Below are positions 1 to 12,138 of a DNA stretch of 64,000 nt, piece by piece. Where the stretch lies: NCBI GenBank assembly GCA_000310025.1, contig FN649746.1, positions 3,197,971-3,261,970 of the forward strand, in the 5' to 3' direction. Within the stretch, counting starts at the first letter, position 1; each line of letters begins with the position of its first letter. The notes under the pieces were generated by a model that saw nothing but the letters and a program-made list of their open reading frames with translations, was not told the origin of the DNA and made no database searches. The DNA comes from Ectocarpus siliculosus (Eukaryota; Sar; Phaeophyceae; Ectocarpales; Ectocarpaceae). A program made the translations under genes and the position numbers.

Positions 1-128
1 GGTGTCACATGCAGTGAAACATACATAGCCCATTTTGCCATTACACAATCTGCTTGTTTCTGGCACACCCTGACGCCCTCAGCAGCCACGACCCCCCGCA
101 CCCGTTTGCTTTCCGCACTCTACCCAAG

Positions 129-146
129 CCCCCCCCCCCCCCCCCC
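129..146. repeat. poly-C tract (18 C)
   Basis: An uninterrupted run of 18 C. Similar G/C runs of 11 bases or more occur at 422-436, 990-1002, 9119-9129, 12444-12454, 36531-36541, 49295-49312, 51357-51367 and 54458-54473. Apart from the cluster in the first kilobase they are scattered through introns and intergenic DNA. Confidence 0.95.
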
Positions 147-694
147 GGGCCCATCAAAAAGAACAAACCTACCGGGGGCAAAAACGGGGCCCTGCAACAA
201 CCCAAGCATACACCCCTGGGGGGGCTTTCCTCCAACCCTTGGGCTGCCCCAATGGGGAAACCCCCTGCCTCTGAATCCCTCGGCGCGGTCGAACCTCTCC
301 CCGGCCTCCCGGCCATCCACGACAGCCTCGCCCTCGGACCGCTTTGTGTTTTGTCCGGCGGCATGTGTTGGCATCGATGAAGACATGTTGGGGGGTGAGG
401 GGCGGCGCAGAATGGTCAACTCCCCCCCCCCCCCCCTTCGCGGTACGGAAGAAGACTTGACCGCTACACGCACGGGTGGGTAAACTAAACTCAATATCTG
501 CTACATGTATAACGGAATCGAGGTGGAGAAAAATCAACTGCACTGGGTCTAACGTCAACAGTATGCTCTCCACCAATGCGTTCCGATCTGAAGAGGGCCT
601 TTGCCACCTGTTGGTGCTGCATACCCCGCAGAATACGTAGTATAGATAGCACTTCGCTTTCATGTGTCAATGGAACTCACGCCCGTCTCCTCAC

Positions 695-980
695 CCTCCG
701 CTCTTGGAGCAACCGTCCTTGCTCCTAGACACACCGCCGCCGCCGCCGATTCTCTCCGCCGCTACTCCGGGCGGCGACATGAGCACCATCATGTCTTTCG
801 GCGACAGCGTCGAGTCCGCGCCCCCGAACAAGCCCCCGGCATACCCACCGCTTGACTCCCCCGCTGCGGTGTCGAGGTTGCTCGTCCTTTGGTGGAGAGC
901 GCGGTTCTCGGACTCGAGCTCGGCGATGCGGCGGCGCAAGGCCGCGCAAGTCTGGGTTAAGCCGTCCACGTAGAGCCCGG
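695..980 (-). CDS. coiled-coil exon of an unidentified minus-strand gene (partial)
   Basis: On the minus strand a CAG acceptor following a C-rich tract opens an exon at 980 that stays open to a GTGAGG donor after 695. It starts in phase 1 and ends in phase 2. The peptide, about 95 residues, begins with an amphipathic leucine-zipper-like helix (core TCAALRRRIAELESENRAL) and continues as a Gly/Ser-rich linker with a GGGGG run. This looks like real coding sequence because both splice sites, the helix heptads and the composition agree. I do not recognise a family. A possible continuation in the Gly/Arg-rich open frame around 120-400 is uncertain, and no upstream exon was found. The function is unknown. 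Confidence 0.45.
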
Positions 981-1002
981 CTGGGGGATGGGGGGGGGGG
1001 GG

Positions 1003-3092
1003 TGGCGGCAAGCCGGCGAATGCTGCTATGAAGATACGGAACTGGATTCGGTACGGGTTTCCAGAAAAAAAATGCCTTTCCCGTGTGTTTTCCACAATAA
1101 AGAGGAAATCTGCACGCGAATTGCATCATATGAGGCAAAACAATGGTGTTGTCTATTTAGACTGTACTTACGCGCTTCTGTTTACGCGTAGACACTAGGA
1201 TAGGTATATGTCTGTGTAACCTTTCCTCCGCTTCGTGCAACGGGGTAAAAAAGCTGGCGATATTTTCAGCCTATCGCCTCGCGGAGGTGTGTGAGGAGGT
1301 GGACAAGCTCCCTACCGCTGTACAATCGGCACCCCATTGGATATGCAGACATGATTTGTCACCAAACGTGCATGGCAGTATTCTAGCAAACCACGTGTGT
1401 ACATGCGTACATCATGTACTACTGCTGCATCCACCACCCACCGTCGTCGTGAGAGAATGTCCTCAGGAGCGTTTCTCACAAAGACGGGAGATAATTTCAC
1501 CCCATCCGTGCATATGTAACAGCTCACGATACAATAGCGAATAGATTCACGTTGTGTGTGATGTATCAGGCACAACATACGACAGCAGTTGACTGTATCT
1601 CTGCTATAATATCGCCTTCAGCACATGATGCGGCAGCGGTGGAAGCCCCCGCCAGGACATGATGTTGTACAACAGCATCAGCGTCTCTGTTAGTCAATGC
1701 AGGGGGGCGTGCCCTCAATGTGAACATCAACATTTGCTTCCAAATTTCAAATTTCAAATTTCTGAATCCGTCCGCTGTCCGTAGAGAACACACAGCGCCG
1801 GGTCGAGGAAACGTTTATTGTACAGTACTTGTAGGACCTTCGGGAAACGACGCCGCAAAATGAAACTTTGAAATGAAACTTTGAAATTTTGAAACGGGTT
1901 AGTCCTGTAAGTATCGACTACATTGTTTGATAGTTTGGAAATCTGGAAAAGCGAAATGGCTGCTGTTTAAAACGCGCCCCTAACGCGCCCCTAACCCCCC
2001 GGTTCCGGCCCAGCCGGCATCGGGTACATAGTCTACAGCAGTAGAAAGGTGAACCTCTCACATCACACCCGCCTCCACCACACGCAGCATCTGATTTACT
2101 CTGCACATGCGGCAATCAAGCCCTGTGCATGTGTCGTCACCAAAGCGGGAGAAACGGCGAATACCAGTACCGGAACGGCTGCTGCGCCCAACGATGGCGA
2201 GAGAGCAGCAGCAGCAGCAGCAAATACCATTGACCGTTGACCCGTACCCAACTGCTGCAGCAGTGCACAGAACAAAAGTAAGAACATTCCGTTGATGAAT
2301 AGGCCAAACCGCCTGAAGACGCCAACAGCAGTCCCACTGCAGGCATCTACATGTCTCTCTCACCTTCTTCGGCAGAAAGACCCGCAGGTAGACCGTACTG
2401 GCCCACCAGCGCTGCTGGAGGATCCGGCGAGGAGGACATTACCCCAAGGGTCGGACAAGCAGCTTGCTCTGTGCTATTATATGCTATGTACGCCGTTACG
2501 GTTAGCTGCTGCTGCGGCTGTACAACAAATGTTCTCCTGTAGTCTGTTGGATCTTTCCCTTCTTCAGAACTAACAATGTCCAACAAGGACACAAACTGCA
2601 CACAAGCTCCTTACGTGGAGCTGTGCCTTTTCTAACGAAGCCAGCAGGCCTCTGACCTGTGTGGCCTAGTGTACAAGCAGAGGCCGTGTGGTCTGGCGTA
2701 CCACACCTGCAAATGTCACATGTAACCCCGTCATATGCAAATTTGTTGTTGTTCTGCCACGTATGCTCATGTCCTCTACGTAAACCGCGTCGCCCCTTGT
2801 TGTCATTTAGCGGCGTGTCTGTTGTTGTCGATGCCAAGCTGCTTACCACAGTGCGGGACGTTACGGCGTTACCACCCCACTTCACTTGGACCTGGCCTCT
2901 GGTCCCTTCCAAGCTTGAGGGAGCAACAGGTTCGCGAGGAGCTACTGTAAAACCTAGCCGAGAGAGAGGTGTGTATTTGTTTGTTCGGCTGTCTGTTTCC
3001 TCGGGAAAGTTCCCCGAACGGGTAGTTTGGTAGACCCAACCGTGATCGGGCCTACCGCTGTAGCACACACACACAACGAGGAGCGTCACACC
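1003..3092. other. unassigned sequence upstream of the protease gene
   Basis: No convincing exon chain is visible. A CAG triplet run lies at about 2207-2222. A 207-codon minus-strand open frame (2502-3125) contains a Cys/His cluster but overlaps the protease start and was not accepted as a gene. The promoter and 5' UTR of the protease must lie at the right end, but no clear TATA or initiator could be picked out. Confidence 0.5.
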
Positions 3093-6000
3093 ATGCCAGC
3101 TCGACGTTCGCGGCCACGGCCGCAACTACAAGGGTTTGTCGCGGTCGCTGCTCTCCTGGGGTCGTTGGCACGACTCAGCCTGGCAGAGCGTGCACATGTG
3201 CACCTCGTAGCCGCCGCGGGCGGCGAAACAGCATCGATGCCATCGCTCGAGGATGGCGACAACAAGAGCGAGGCCGACAAGGGCGGGGGTGCGACGGCCC
3301 AGCAGCAGCAGCAGCAGCAGAGGCGGTTTGTCCCGCTCACGAGGCGGGCCAGAGCGGGTGGTGCCGTGTACGGCGTGGATGTGCGCGATGAGGGTATCTC
3401 GCGTCGGAGACTTGAGCTTGACGGGGCTGGCGGGGCAACAGCAGGTGAGAGAGACAACCTGAAAGGACTAAGGGTACATTAGCACAAACCACGGACCACA
3501 ACAGCAGGGGGGCAAACCATTGCATTGTCGAGTCTGACCGCACCGGGCGCTTGTCCTAGTTTCGACGCACAGACTTTTATTTATTCTTCTTTATAGTTCA
3601 AGTATGACACAACGATTCCATCTCTATCCATAGAGAAGACTCTACAATATGATCGACTATTATAGCAGTGAATTCATGCTTGTAGCGTCAGCGGAAACTA
3701 CCTGTAATTGGTACGGCTTCCCGAGCAGCACACCGCGATTTCTCCCCTGTGGGTGGCAGGGGCAACAATCTTTTGTTGACGTTTTGGTGTCAAACCCAGA
3801 AAAAGCAGGGTTGTTTCCTTTCGCTACAAGACAGGTCCAATCGGACGGACTTGGGACGAATGTGCTTGGTACCAGGTACACAAGTACAAGTACAACAGAC
3901 GTCCGTCGTACAGAGCCTTGGTTACACTATTGATAGTAACTCTTTAGGACTAACCGATGTTGATCGGGTTGTATTTCAATGAGATTATCTGGGAGGCTGA
4001 GAGAGGCATCTGCATTAAGAGTCTAGGTGGTAGGGGTATGTTTGCCCGAGGTGAACTGAAGCACATACAGTACGTGATCCGGCTATAGTTTGCTCCCATG
4101 GGTGATCCGAAGGACATAGGTGGTCGGGGTATATTTGTTCCATGGTGATCTGCAAGACGTAGGTAAGCTACAATAGCTCATGACTTGTCCTATGTGTGCA
4201 GAGTTTCTGAAATGCCGGGCACAGCAGCAGTACATTTATGCATAAGAGTGTCGCTGCTGTCGATCGATTGCCTTGCGTATGCATAGCACATCGTCGGTGC
4301 ACCGCTGTGGCCCCCACACGTCCCCAAGCCCCCATGAGTCACCTCAAGCGGCGGGCGTACCGTGCAGCAAAGCGGGCCGGCCCTATCTAGAAGCTCGGTG
4401 CGTTTTCGAAGAGAGGTGTAACAAACAGCACCATGGTTACCTCCAGCCTATACGACGAGTAGTGTTTACACATTGATACTAGATATATTTAGGGACTAAC
4501 GCGTTCTGATTGGTCGGGCGTTGTTCGGCGTTGGTTCTGGCGGCCGATTCCTCTCCAGCGCCCTCTCCCCGTTCCGAATTCCGAGCAAGCGGCGCAGCCG
4601 CTTGCCGCCCAGTTCGCGGCCGCTAGGCCGTGCTTTGGCCGTGGATGAGGGTTAGGGTTAGGTAGGGTAGATGTGGGGTGAGCAACCTAGCCTTGCTCGC
4701 GTGAAGAACCTAGCCTTGCTTCAGACCACCTCATCCAAACATACTCAAGATCATCTATGTCCTTGAGATCACCTCATCCAAAAACACCCCGATCATCTAT
4801 GTCCTTCAGCTCGCATTGGAGCAAACATACACACCCCGGTCACCTATCTCCTCCAGATCACCTCATCCATACACACCCCGATCACCTGTCTTTCAGATCA
4901 CCATGGATCAAACATACCATAAAACCATATTACCCGATCATTTCTGTCCTTCACATCACCTCGGTCAAACACACCCCTTCACATACGTCCTTCACATCAC
5001 CTCGGGCACACATACGCAGATCACCTATGTCCTTCAAGTCACCTCGGGCAAACATACACAGATCACCGATATCCTACCGATTACAAGGGGCGTAACCTTC
5101 GATAGATGCCAACTCGATCTGTAAGGATCTGATCTGTCCCGCATTTGCTTGAGCTTAAGCAACCGCGTGTTCCGCGCAAACCGTGCAGCCCTATTTGTCA
5201 TGTAAGAATGAACTATCACTATTACTTCGTCCGGTTGTGTTCTGCTGGGTGTGGGTGGGTGGTCTCTACCCTCGGCTGGGGGCGATGCGGCGAAGGAGGG
5301 TTGAGCTCTTCTTCGCCCGTTGTTACAGCTGCCTATGGTAGAGCTTCACGACACTGAAAAGGGGATCCACTCACTCACACAGTGCCGTGAAGTGTAGAGC
5401 GCTGTTCACCGGCTATAAACACTTCTCAATGGCAACTTCTCGAAACACGAGAGGGAAAATTGGAGTGGGTGACACGGGGCACATGTGGAGGGTCCACGCG
5501 TCTATGGCGCCCCTCTTCCCTGATGGATGACATGCAGCAGCAGCAGCAGCGTTCGCTGCGCCCCCCGTACAGCTACTGTCGGTCGAAAAGGATCAGATCG
5601 TTTTTTACTGCCGTACGACATCTCTCAAGTGACAGATATTTATAATAATAGAAAAAAGGACTACTCGAAGTAGATTTGTTGCTCCTGCAACGGTCTGGAG
5701 TGGGTTTCGTGTCGTGTCGAGAGCTAGTTTCCCCCTCTGCCATTGCCGTATTTTCCGTTCGCCCGGATGAGACCACATGCCGTTCTTGTGACCATGCCAA
5801 TAAACGGCTCACCTGCTAGACGCTACTTCGAATACCAGCTGATATTTGCACTAAAGCTTACCACAAAGTCGATGCCGGTCTGAACCGATTTTTCTCATCT
5901 TGAGATGGTGCTCCATTCCCCAAGTGTATTTTTTAGCCCAACCAGTACGTCTTCGCCATCTAGGCTTTGGCGTATAGGGCAGGTCTTTGTCATTCTTTGT

Positions 6001-9000
6001 TTGTCGCTGATGGAAAACCAGCAGCGTGTCCAGTGCGGGTGTCAGATTCGGGAGGGGACAGCACCACGAATCGAATACCGCAGGTTGCATAAGATAGAAA
6101 CACCCCCTGGACCGATTTTCAAAGCTCGATTTCTGCACGACTAAGAGGATACCGAAGGCAAACGATGCGTGTTCGGAAAGCTCTCGACACGACGGTTCCA
6201 ACTCCGCCTTTTTTTCGGCACCGTCACTGCTTTCTCAGCCGGGTAATCAAGCTTTGAAAATTGGCCCACGCGGTGTGATGTATTTTGCAACCTACGGTAT
6301 CGCCGTAGGTTATAGTACATAAGATAACACCCCCCCCCTTCCCCCGAAGACAGAAAGAGTGGCGGCGCCGAAGATAGCGATGTTGATTTCTCGTCGAGAA
6401 CTGCCGAAAACCTATCCCTCGATTTTTTCGTCATTGTTCTCATGATGAAGTAGATCGAGCTTTGAAAATCGGCCCAGGGTGTGTCTTGTGTCACACACGG
6501 TATGTTGACTACCAGTGCGCTTCTACTGTAAGAACTGGGTGACGGGGATATGTAAAAATTGTCGAAATTTGAAAAAGGCATATCGGAGTAGTATACATAG
6601 ATCCATGAGTTTGCTTGTCACACACACCCTGATTGGAACGATTATCTGTCTCCTCCCGTACTACTTCCAGCAGAAAACGAAGGCGTTTCTAGTGGCGGGG
6701 GAGAGGGGTTGTCCGACGCCGAGGGGGAGGAGGGCTACGAAGGGAACATGCTGACCCTCGTGGACTACTACAACAACCAGTACGTGGGGATGATCGGCAT
6801 CGGCTCCCCCCCACAGTACCTCTCCGTGGTCCTCGACACGGGCTCCAGCGACCTGTGGATACCCGGCATGGGCTGCACGGCGTGCGGGAATCACGCCACC
6901 TTCGACGGCTCCAAGTGAGTGCCGAGAGAACGCAAGAAACCACCGAGTATCGAAGGTTTCGATGTCCTTGTGTGCATGTTTTGTTTGCTTGTTTGCGTTT
7001 TTTTATCTTCGTGGCGTGCGGAAATTCGACGGCTCCAAGTGCGCGCCGAGAGAGCCCAACAAAACAACGGTTCAACGAGCGTTTCGAGCTCCTCGTTGGC
7101 ATTTTTTTTCTTGTGATGTTTTTTCTGAACGGCGTGCGAGGTTTACGCCACTGTCGGCGGCTCCATGTGAGTGTTGAGAAAGCTCAAACCAACGAATACC
7201 GAGGGTCTCGATGTCCTTGTGTTACTCTTTTTTTTCGGGGCCTCTCGGTGTCATTGATTCAGTTGAATGAGTGATTGAGTCAGGCACCTTCATGCTGCTG
7301 CACGCTCCCATCACCAACCTGTAGTTGATCGTCGCTAAGCTGCCTTGCGTCTCACGATACTCCCATCACCAACTTGTAGTTGATTTATCGCTAGGCTGCC
7401 TTACGTCTCACGATACTCCCACCACCAACCTGTAGTTGATTGTCCCTAACCTGCCTTGCGTCTCACGAATTCCTCCGCGTGTCCAGGTCGAGCACCTTCG
7501 GCCTCCTCACCGAGGACGGCGGGAACTCAGCGGAGGCCGGAGTGGAGCCGAAGATGTTCGAGGTCGACTACGGTAGCGGTAGCGTCTTGGGCATGGAGGG
7601 GGTCGATGACGTTAGCCTGGCTGGTCTAGACCTGTCGCAAGTGCTGTTCGGCCTTGTGCTCTACGAGGACCAACAGGTGGGTGGGCTTATCGGTTCAGTC
7701 GGCGAGTTGCCTTAGATGTGCTATTTATCAAGTGCACCGCGCTATCAAGCGCCCCGCGCTACATGGCGAGGATCAACAGGTGGGTGGACTTTTTGGTTCG
7801 GTCTTGAGGGTAGTTTTGGATGCGCTCTCAAGACGGAGAGATCAGCGCTCGTCGTTGAAATTTTCACGGCACCGGTTTAAATTCCTCCGGACGTTGAGAT
7901 TTTCGGTGTGTACTGTAGATCGGATTAAGCGCCCGCACTCATCAAAGACCACCAGGGTTTCAAGTTTGTCGAAAGATAAGAACTTGGAACCCATCCGCGT
8001 GTTGATATGTAATACCGTAGGCGATGACATGGTATTCCGTAGGTGTTGATATGGTATACCGTAGGTGTTGATTCAACCCACACAAAAGAACAAACCCAGG
8101 GTTGCGCTAAAAGCAGGAGGCTCTTGAGCTTGAAATCCATTCCCCCAAGGCGGTATCACCGAAACACGAAAAACCGCTTACCGCCGAAAAAATCTTCCCA
8201 CGCATTTTTTGCAAAACCACCCCCGCCTGTGTCCGCTACTATTGACGGTACCGACACCCCCTACGAATTTTCTAACAATATGAAACGGCAGATCCGAACG
8301 TTCATGATGGACGGGATCGCGGGGCTCGGGTTTGTCGGTCTGAGCATGGTGACGACGCCGACGCTGCTAGAGCTCCTTCACAGAGACCACCCGGAGGTGC
8401 CGAACGTGTTCAGCGTCTACCTGTCGTGCGACCCCTCGGACACGTGAGTTATGCATACTTTGCTTGGTTACTTTTGGCTGGTTGGTTGCTTGATTTGAGG
8501 AGAGTTACTTTGGTTGGTTACGTGTGGTTGGTTGGTTGGCTTGGTTGGGTGGCTGCTTGGTTGCTTGATTGAGGAGAGTTACTTTGCTTGGTTACCTTTG
8601 GTTGGTTGGTTGGCTTGGTTGGGTGGCTGCTTGGTTACTCGATTGCTTTGCTCCCTGATAGTATCGGCCTGTATTAGCAGTTGTAGCAACCGCCAAATGG
8701 TTGGTAGGAGCAGCGCGGGGGAATGATGGCTGCAACGAGAAACAGTATGCCCACATGTATGAGTTTTGTACCGAAAGGAAGGAGGTGCATGAAGTCTCTC
8801 CTTCGGTTCAGCGGGCAAAGCGACTACCCTCGTTGTTTCGGTGCAGTCTTACGGCAAGCGCATGTCATTTCTCCGCCTGACATCCGTTCCACATATCGAC
8901 TGTGTACCGTGTTCCACTCAAGACAGCACTGCCGGTGATACGGTACCTTCATAAGTAATTACTATCACCTGTGGTGTTCTGTGTAAACCTTATCCTTGCA

Positions 9001-12000
9001 AGTAATAGTATCACCGGGGTGTGATGTTCTGTGCCAAAGGGAGGTTTCTTTTTGTGAGGTTGTCACCTTGTGTGGACCATGGCTCCACGGTTGCTACTCC
9101 CACTCGCAGCAGACTGTGCCCCCCCCCCCTACCACCCCACTCATTGCACCACCCGTTTCCCCCTCCCTGTCCCTATTGTTGCCATATGCCAGGGAAAAAC
9201 CAAACCACATGCTGTTCGGCAGCTATGACCTGAGCATCCTTTCCGAAGGCGCCCCTTGGCACTACACCCCCCTCATCCCACATTCTCGAGGCCAACTCAA
9301 GTATGCACATGGCTTACGACCCCCTTTCTCCCACACACCCGCCTCCCTTCCCTGAAAAACAAAAGCTGACCACACCTGTCGTTTTGATAGCTCCAGATCG
9401 AAACACGTGGTAACTGTTTTCCCAAAACGCTCTTGTGTTTCGAGATGCATGAAAACGGCATGATACCCCATTTCTTACCCCGCAACGACCGCGGCACCTT
9501 GCTTCTTGCGACTAACCCACTCCCCTCAAAATCCCACCGCCTTTGTTCTTGCCACTATCTGTTTTAGTATACCTTTTTAGGGTAAGCTAGCCTGTGACAA
9601 CGGGAATCGGCCGCGTCAAGAGTTAGACTGGAATAGTGCGGATAGATGAAGGCACTGGGTAGAGAAATCGGAATGGTTTTCAATGTGAAGACAACAACAA
9701 CCTCCCTCGGCTCAAACACCACCGCCTTTTCTCACGGGATCCGCGAATACTAACGTGCGCGTGCTGCGCAGATATTGGACGGTAAAAATGACGGCCATGG
9801 CTATGGTGACCAGCTCACCCCTCGCGGACACGGCGGAAGAAGAGGCGTCGGCTGGCGAACAGCCCGCCGAAGGTTACGAAATTCCTTACTTGGGTGGTTC
9901 GGAAGAAGGGAATCTGTGCTCCTCCGGTTGCTACGCCATCGTCGATACGGGGACCTCGGGTGAGAGGAACGCCTTCAGCGGTTGCGAAACGCTCGTTGTT
10001 TTTTTTTTTTAACAGGCTCCATCTCTACCGTCAGATAATTAACAGACACAATTAACAAACAGCACCGACAGATAGGTATCAGGCAGCAACTCAACCGAGT
10101 TCCGTCTCTATCGACAGATAGTTTCTACAACAAGAAGCAACACAACGACTTCATTTCTACAGTAGCGACAGATACCCCCTCCAACCTTTTGTTACCGGTA
10201 CCACCCCTCCTCGCTTGGCTGCGTGGCGTCCGCTTTCTCGACATTGGTGGACACCTCTTGGTGGACACCTCGTGCTGCTGTCTAAAGGGTTTGGGGTGAC
10301 ATTCTTTACCCTCCCCCTGCCTTTTCGCTTGCGGATTGGGGGTTCCGCGCGCGTGTGTGCTGGTACTACCCCTGCCAGGCGCCCCCTCCTTTCCCTGGCT
10401 TATTTTTCCTCGCATGATACTCTCCCTTCCTCGACGCAGTTTGTTGCCGTCTAGGTGAAGATCGCCAACGCATTTTTGTTTACACAACCACCGCCTCCAG
10501 CGTTCTCCGAGCTTTTGACCCAATCTCGGACCCGACATGTGGTGAATGAGTCGGGGTTTGATCCCCTATTGTGGGGCAAGCGCAAGTCGGCACGAGCCCC
10601 ACTCTGATGCGTGATCCATAATGACGTTCACTTTAATCCCCTGGCGTATTTCCTTCTTCTACTCTCCTCGAAACTACGCGACACACCGACGCTGACACGG
10701 ACACTTGACGCACAGGGATTGCCGTACCCGAGGACTACTTCTACACGCTCGCGGAACAGATCACGGAGGCCAGCGGAGCATCGTGCAAGGGGACCACCTG
10801 CTACAGTACCAAGGGCTCCGATTTCCCTGACCTGGTAAGTACCGCCCACCTGCCTTTGTCGCTTGATAGTGTATACACAGTTTCTTCTGAAGAATGGATG
10901 GCGGTCGGATGGGTGTTGGTAGTTTTTGCCAACGACCTGTGGATATCGTCGATGCGTGCGGGATATTGTAGTAGTACGGAGCGTAATACCATCGAGATGT
11001 CTGTCTCAATCGTCTGGCGGCCGTCTGTTTGTAGGCTGCCCGCTCCATCTAAAAACCCGAACGGGCAGATGTCTGCTTTCCTGTTGAGTCCGATGTGTTT
11101 GGTGATTTCTTCTTTCCTGGATATAATGTTTTCTCTTCCGCACACTGCCAGTGTGTCGAAGTGAACGTATGTGGTGGGAGTTTCGAGAAACACACCCTCC
11201 CCGGCAGCTTCATTCAAGCACCTCTTGTGAATTTAATTTTGTGGTCGCTCGCTCAACAGTTGTTCCTACGGGCACTGGAGCAACTTTGGACGTATTTTAC
11301 CACTCTTGGCAATTACGCCGCCTGCCCCCTGGGATGTAACCGCCTAATTGCGCCGCGTGTCCTCTGGAACGTAACCGCCGAATTGCGCCGCCCGCCCTGT
11401 AACCGCTGCTGCCCTTTCGTCAGATGTTCGAGCTGTACCCCTCCAACAAGTTCATTTTGCGGGGAGAGGACTATACCGTGTGCAGCCGCTGGGGCGTTTG
11501 CGTGGTGAAGCTGCAGCCGAGCTTCGGCGGCAATTTTTGGATCCTCGGGGATGTTTTTATCGAGGTAATACTCAGAAAAGTTATCTTTTCGTTTCTGGGA
11601 TTTGAGGATCACGTTCTTTGGTAGATCGCTAACATGTGTTGTGAGTTTCGTTTGCACGTTGTGTTGGAAGCCGAGAGCATCCGTTGGTTGGGCGACCATG
11701 TGGTCTGACGGTGTCATTATTGGTCTTGCGCCATGTATCTCGCATGTCGTATGATGCAATATCAGCTCGAGCTGTGCCTCGTCGAGCCCCTAAAGCTTTA
11801 CCACGGCCCCCCCACCTTGGCAGGCGTACTACACCCTTTTCGACGTGGAGAACCTGAGGGTGGGATTCGCCTGCACGGGGAACGGGTGCTCTGGCGGCAC
11901 GTGGCACGGGCAGGGTGGCTTCATGGAGATTGAGGACCAAGCGTCTTGGCGAAGGTGTGGAGGTGGCTCCATCGCGTGTACAAGTAGGAGCAGTTGTTGG

Positions 12001-12138
12001 TGTTCTACCGTGCCTAGTTCTGAGGTTCTGAGGAGCATTTGCGCTCGCCATCGTCGATGTTGTTCCGTTCAGCGCACGGATGTTTCGCTGAGTTCCTGGT
12101 TGTGTCTTTGCGAAGGGGGTAAATTTGCTTTGTCGTGA
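3093..12138 (+). CDS. secreted pepsin-type (A1) aspartic protease, 9 exons
   Basis: Nine exons join in phase: 3093-3444, 6671-6914, 7487-7676, 8292-8443, 9193-9300, 9772-9959, 10716-10834, 11424-11564 and 11824-12138, giving 602 residues. Exon 1 has an N-terminal signal peptide (hydrophobic stretch near residues 14-30), a poly-Q run (about 70-76) and a basic propeptide. The two catalytic motifs are DTGSSDLW (Asp about 173) and DTGTS (Asp about 407). A flap VDYGSGS (Tyr about 227), DGIAGLGF, MLFGSYDLS and WILGDVFIE confirm family A1, so it should cleave peptide bonds at acidic pH in a vacuole or outside the cell. The last ~60 residues are unusually Cys-rich; this could be a genuine tail or read-through past a missed donor near 11955. 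The first intron is 3.2 kb; a small missed exon there cannot be excluded, although the phases already match. Confidence 0.88.
4010..4175 (-). repeat. left arm of an inverted minisatellite in protease intron 1
   Basis: The reverse complement of this stretch carries the same degenerate unit of about 42 bp as 4725-5085, including gatcacctatgtccttc and cacctcgggcaaacatac. About four units are present. With the right arm it forms an imperfect inverted pair around a 550 bp centre. Confidence 0.75.
4584..4604. repeat. perfect GC-rich hairpin
   Basis: Two 9-base arms, gcaagcggc and gccgcttgc, surround the loop gca in the centre between the inverted minisatellite arms. A short telomere-like stretch (two TTAGGG-type units) follows at about 4648-4670. 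The role is unknown. Confidence 0.6.
4725..5085 (+). repeat. right arm, ~42 bp minisatellite
   Basis: Eight to nine diverged copies of a ~42 bp unit built on gatcacctatgtccttcag and cacctcatccaaacacacc. The array lies in intron 1 of the aspartic protease, in the opposite orientation to 4010-4175. Confidence 0.85.
6879..7240 (+). repeat. triplicated exon-2 end and splice donor
   Basis: Three diverged copies begin at 6879, 7013 and 7131. Each holds ggcgtgcgg, then the last bases of protease exon 2 (ttcgacggctccaa), a donor and about 60-70 bases of intron, and is followed by a T-rich spacer. Copy 1 is the functional junction (gtgagt), copy 2 has gtgcgc, and copy 3 keeps an intact gtgagt. Confidence 0.85.
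7305..7475 (+). repeat. ~55 bp tandem repeat, 3 copies, intronic
   Basis: Three copies of a 55-56 bp unit beginning ctcccatcaccaacctgtag. They run up to just before the acceptor of protease exon 3. Confidence 0.9.
7665..7806 (+). repeat. duplicated exon-3 end and splice donor
   Basis: The exon 3 end and its donor (cgaggaccaacag followed by gtgggtgg) at 7665 recur almost exactly at about 7768, with the next ~25 bases of intron also similar. The first copy is used as the junction, because the next exon continues in phase from it. Confidence 0.85.
7999..8074 (+). repeat. 22 bp tandem repeat, ~3.4 copies, intronic
   Basis: Units of the type gtgttgatatggtataccgt repeat every 22 bp inside protease intron 3. 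Confidence 0.85.
8460..8645 (+). repeat. ~74 bp G/T-rich tandem repeat, ~2.5 copies, intronic
   Basis: The motif gaggagagttactttg followed by ttggttggttggcttggttg recurs with a 74 bp period immediately after the donor of protease exon 4. Confidence 0.85.
11311..11408 (+). repeat. 35 bp tandem repeat, ~3 copies, intronic
   Basis: Copies begin aattacgccgcc, aattgcgccgcg and aattgcgccgcc at 11311, 11346 and 11381. They end 15 bases before the acceptor of protease exon 8, so they contribute its upstream pyrimidine-rich tract. Confidence 0.9.

Noticed and set aside
2502-3125. 207-codon minus-strand open frame with a zinc-knuckle-like cluster (CDICRCGTPDHTASAC)
   Set aside because: It overlaps the start of the protease exon, has no family similarity outside the cluster, and its spacing does not fit a standard CCHC knuckle.
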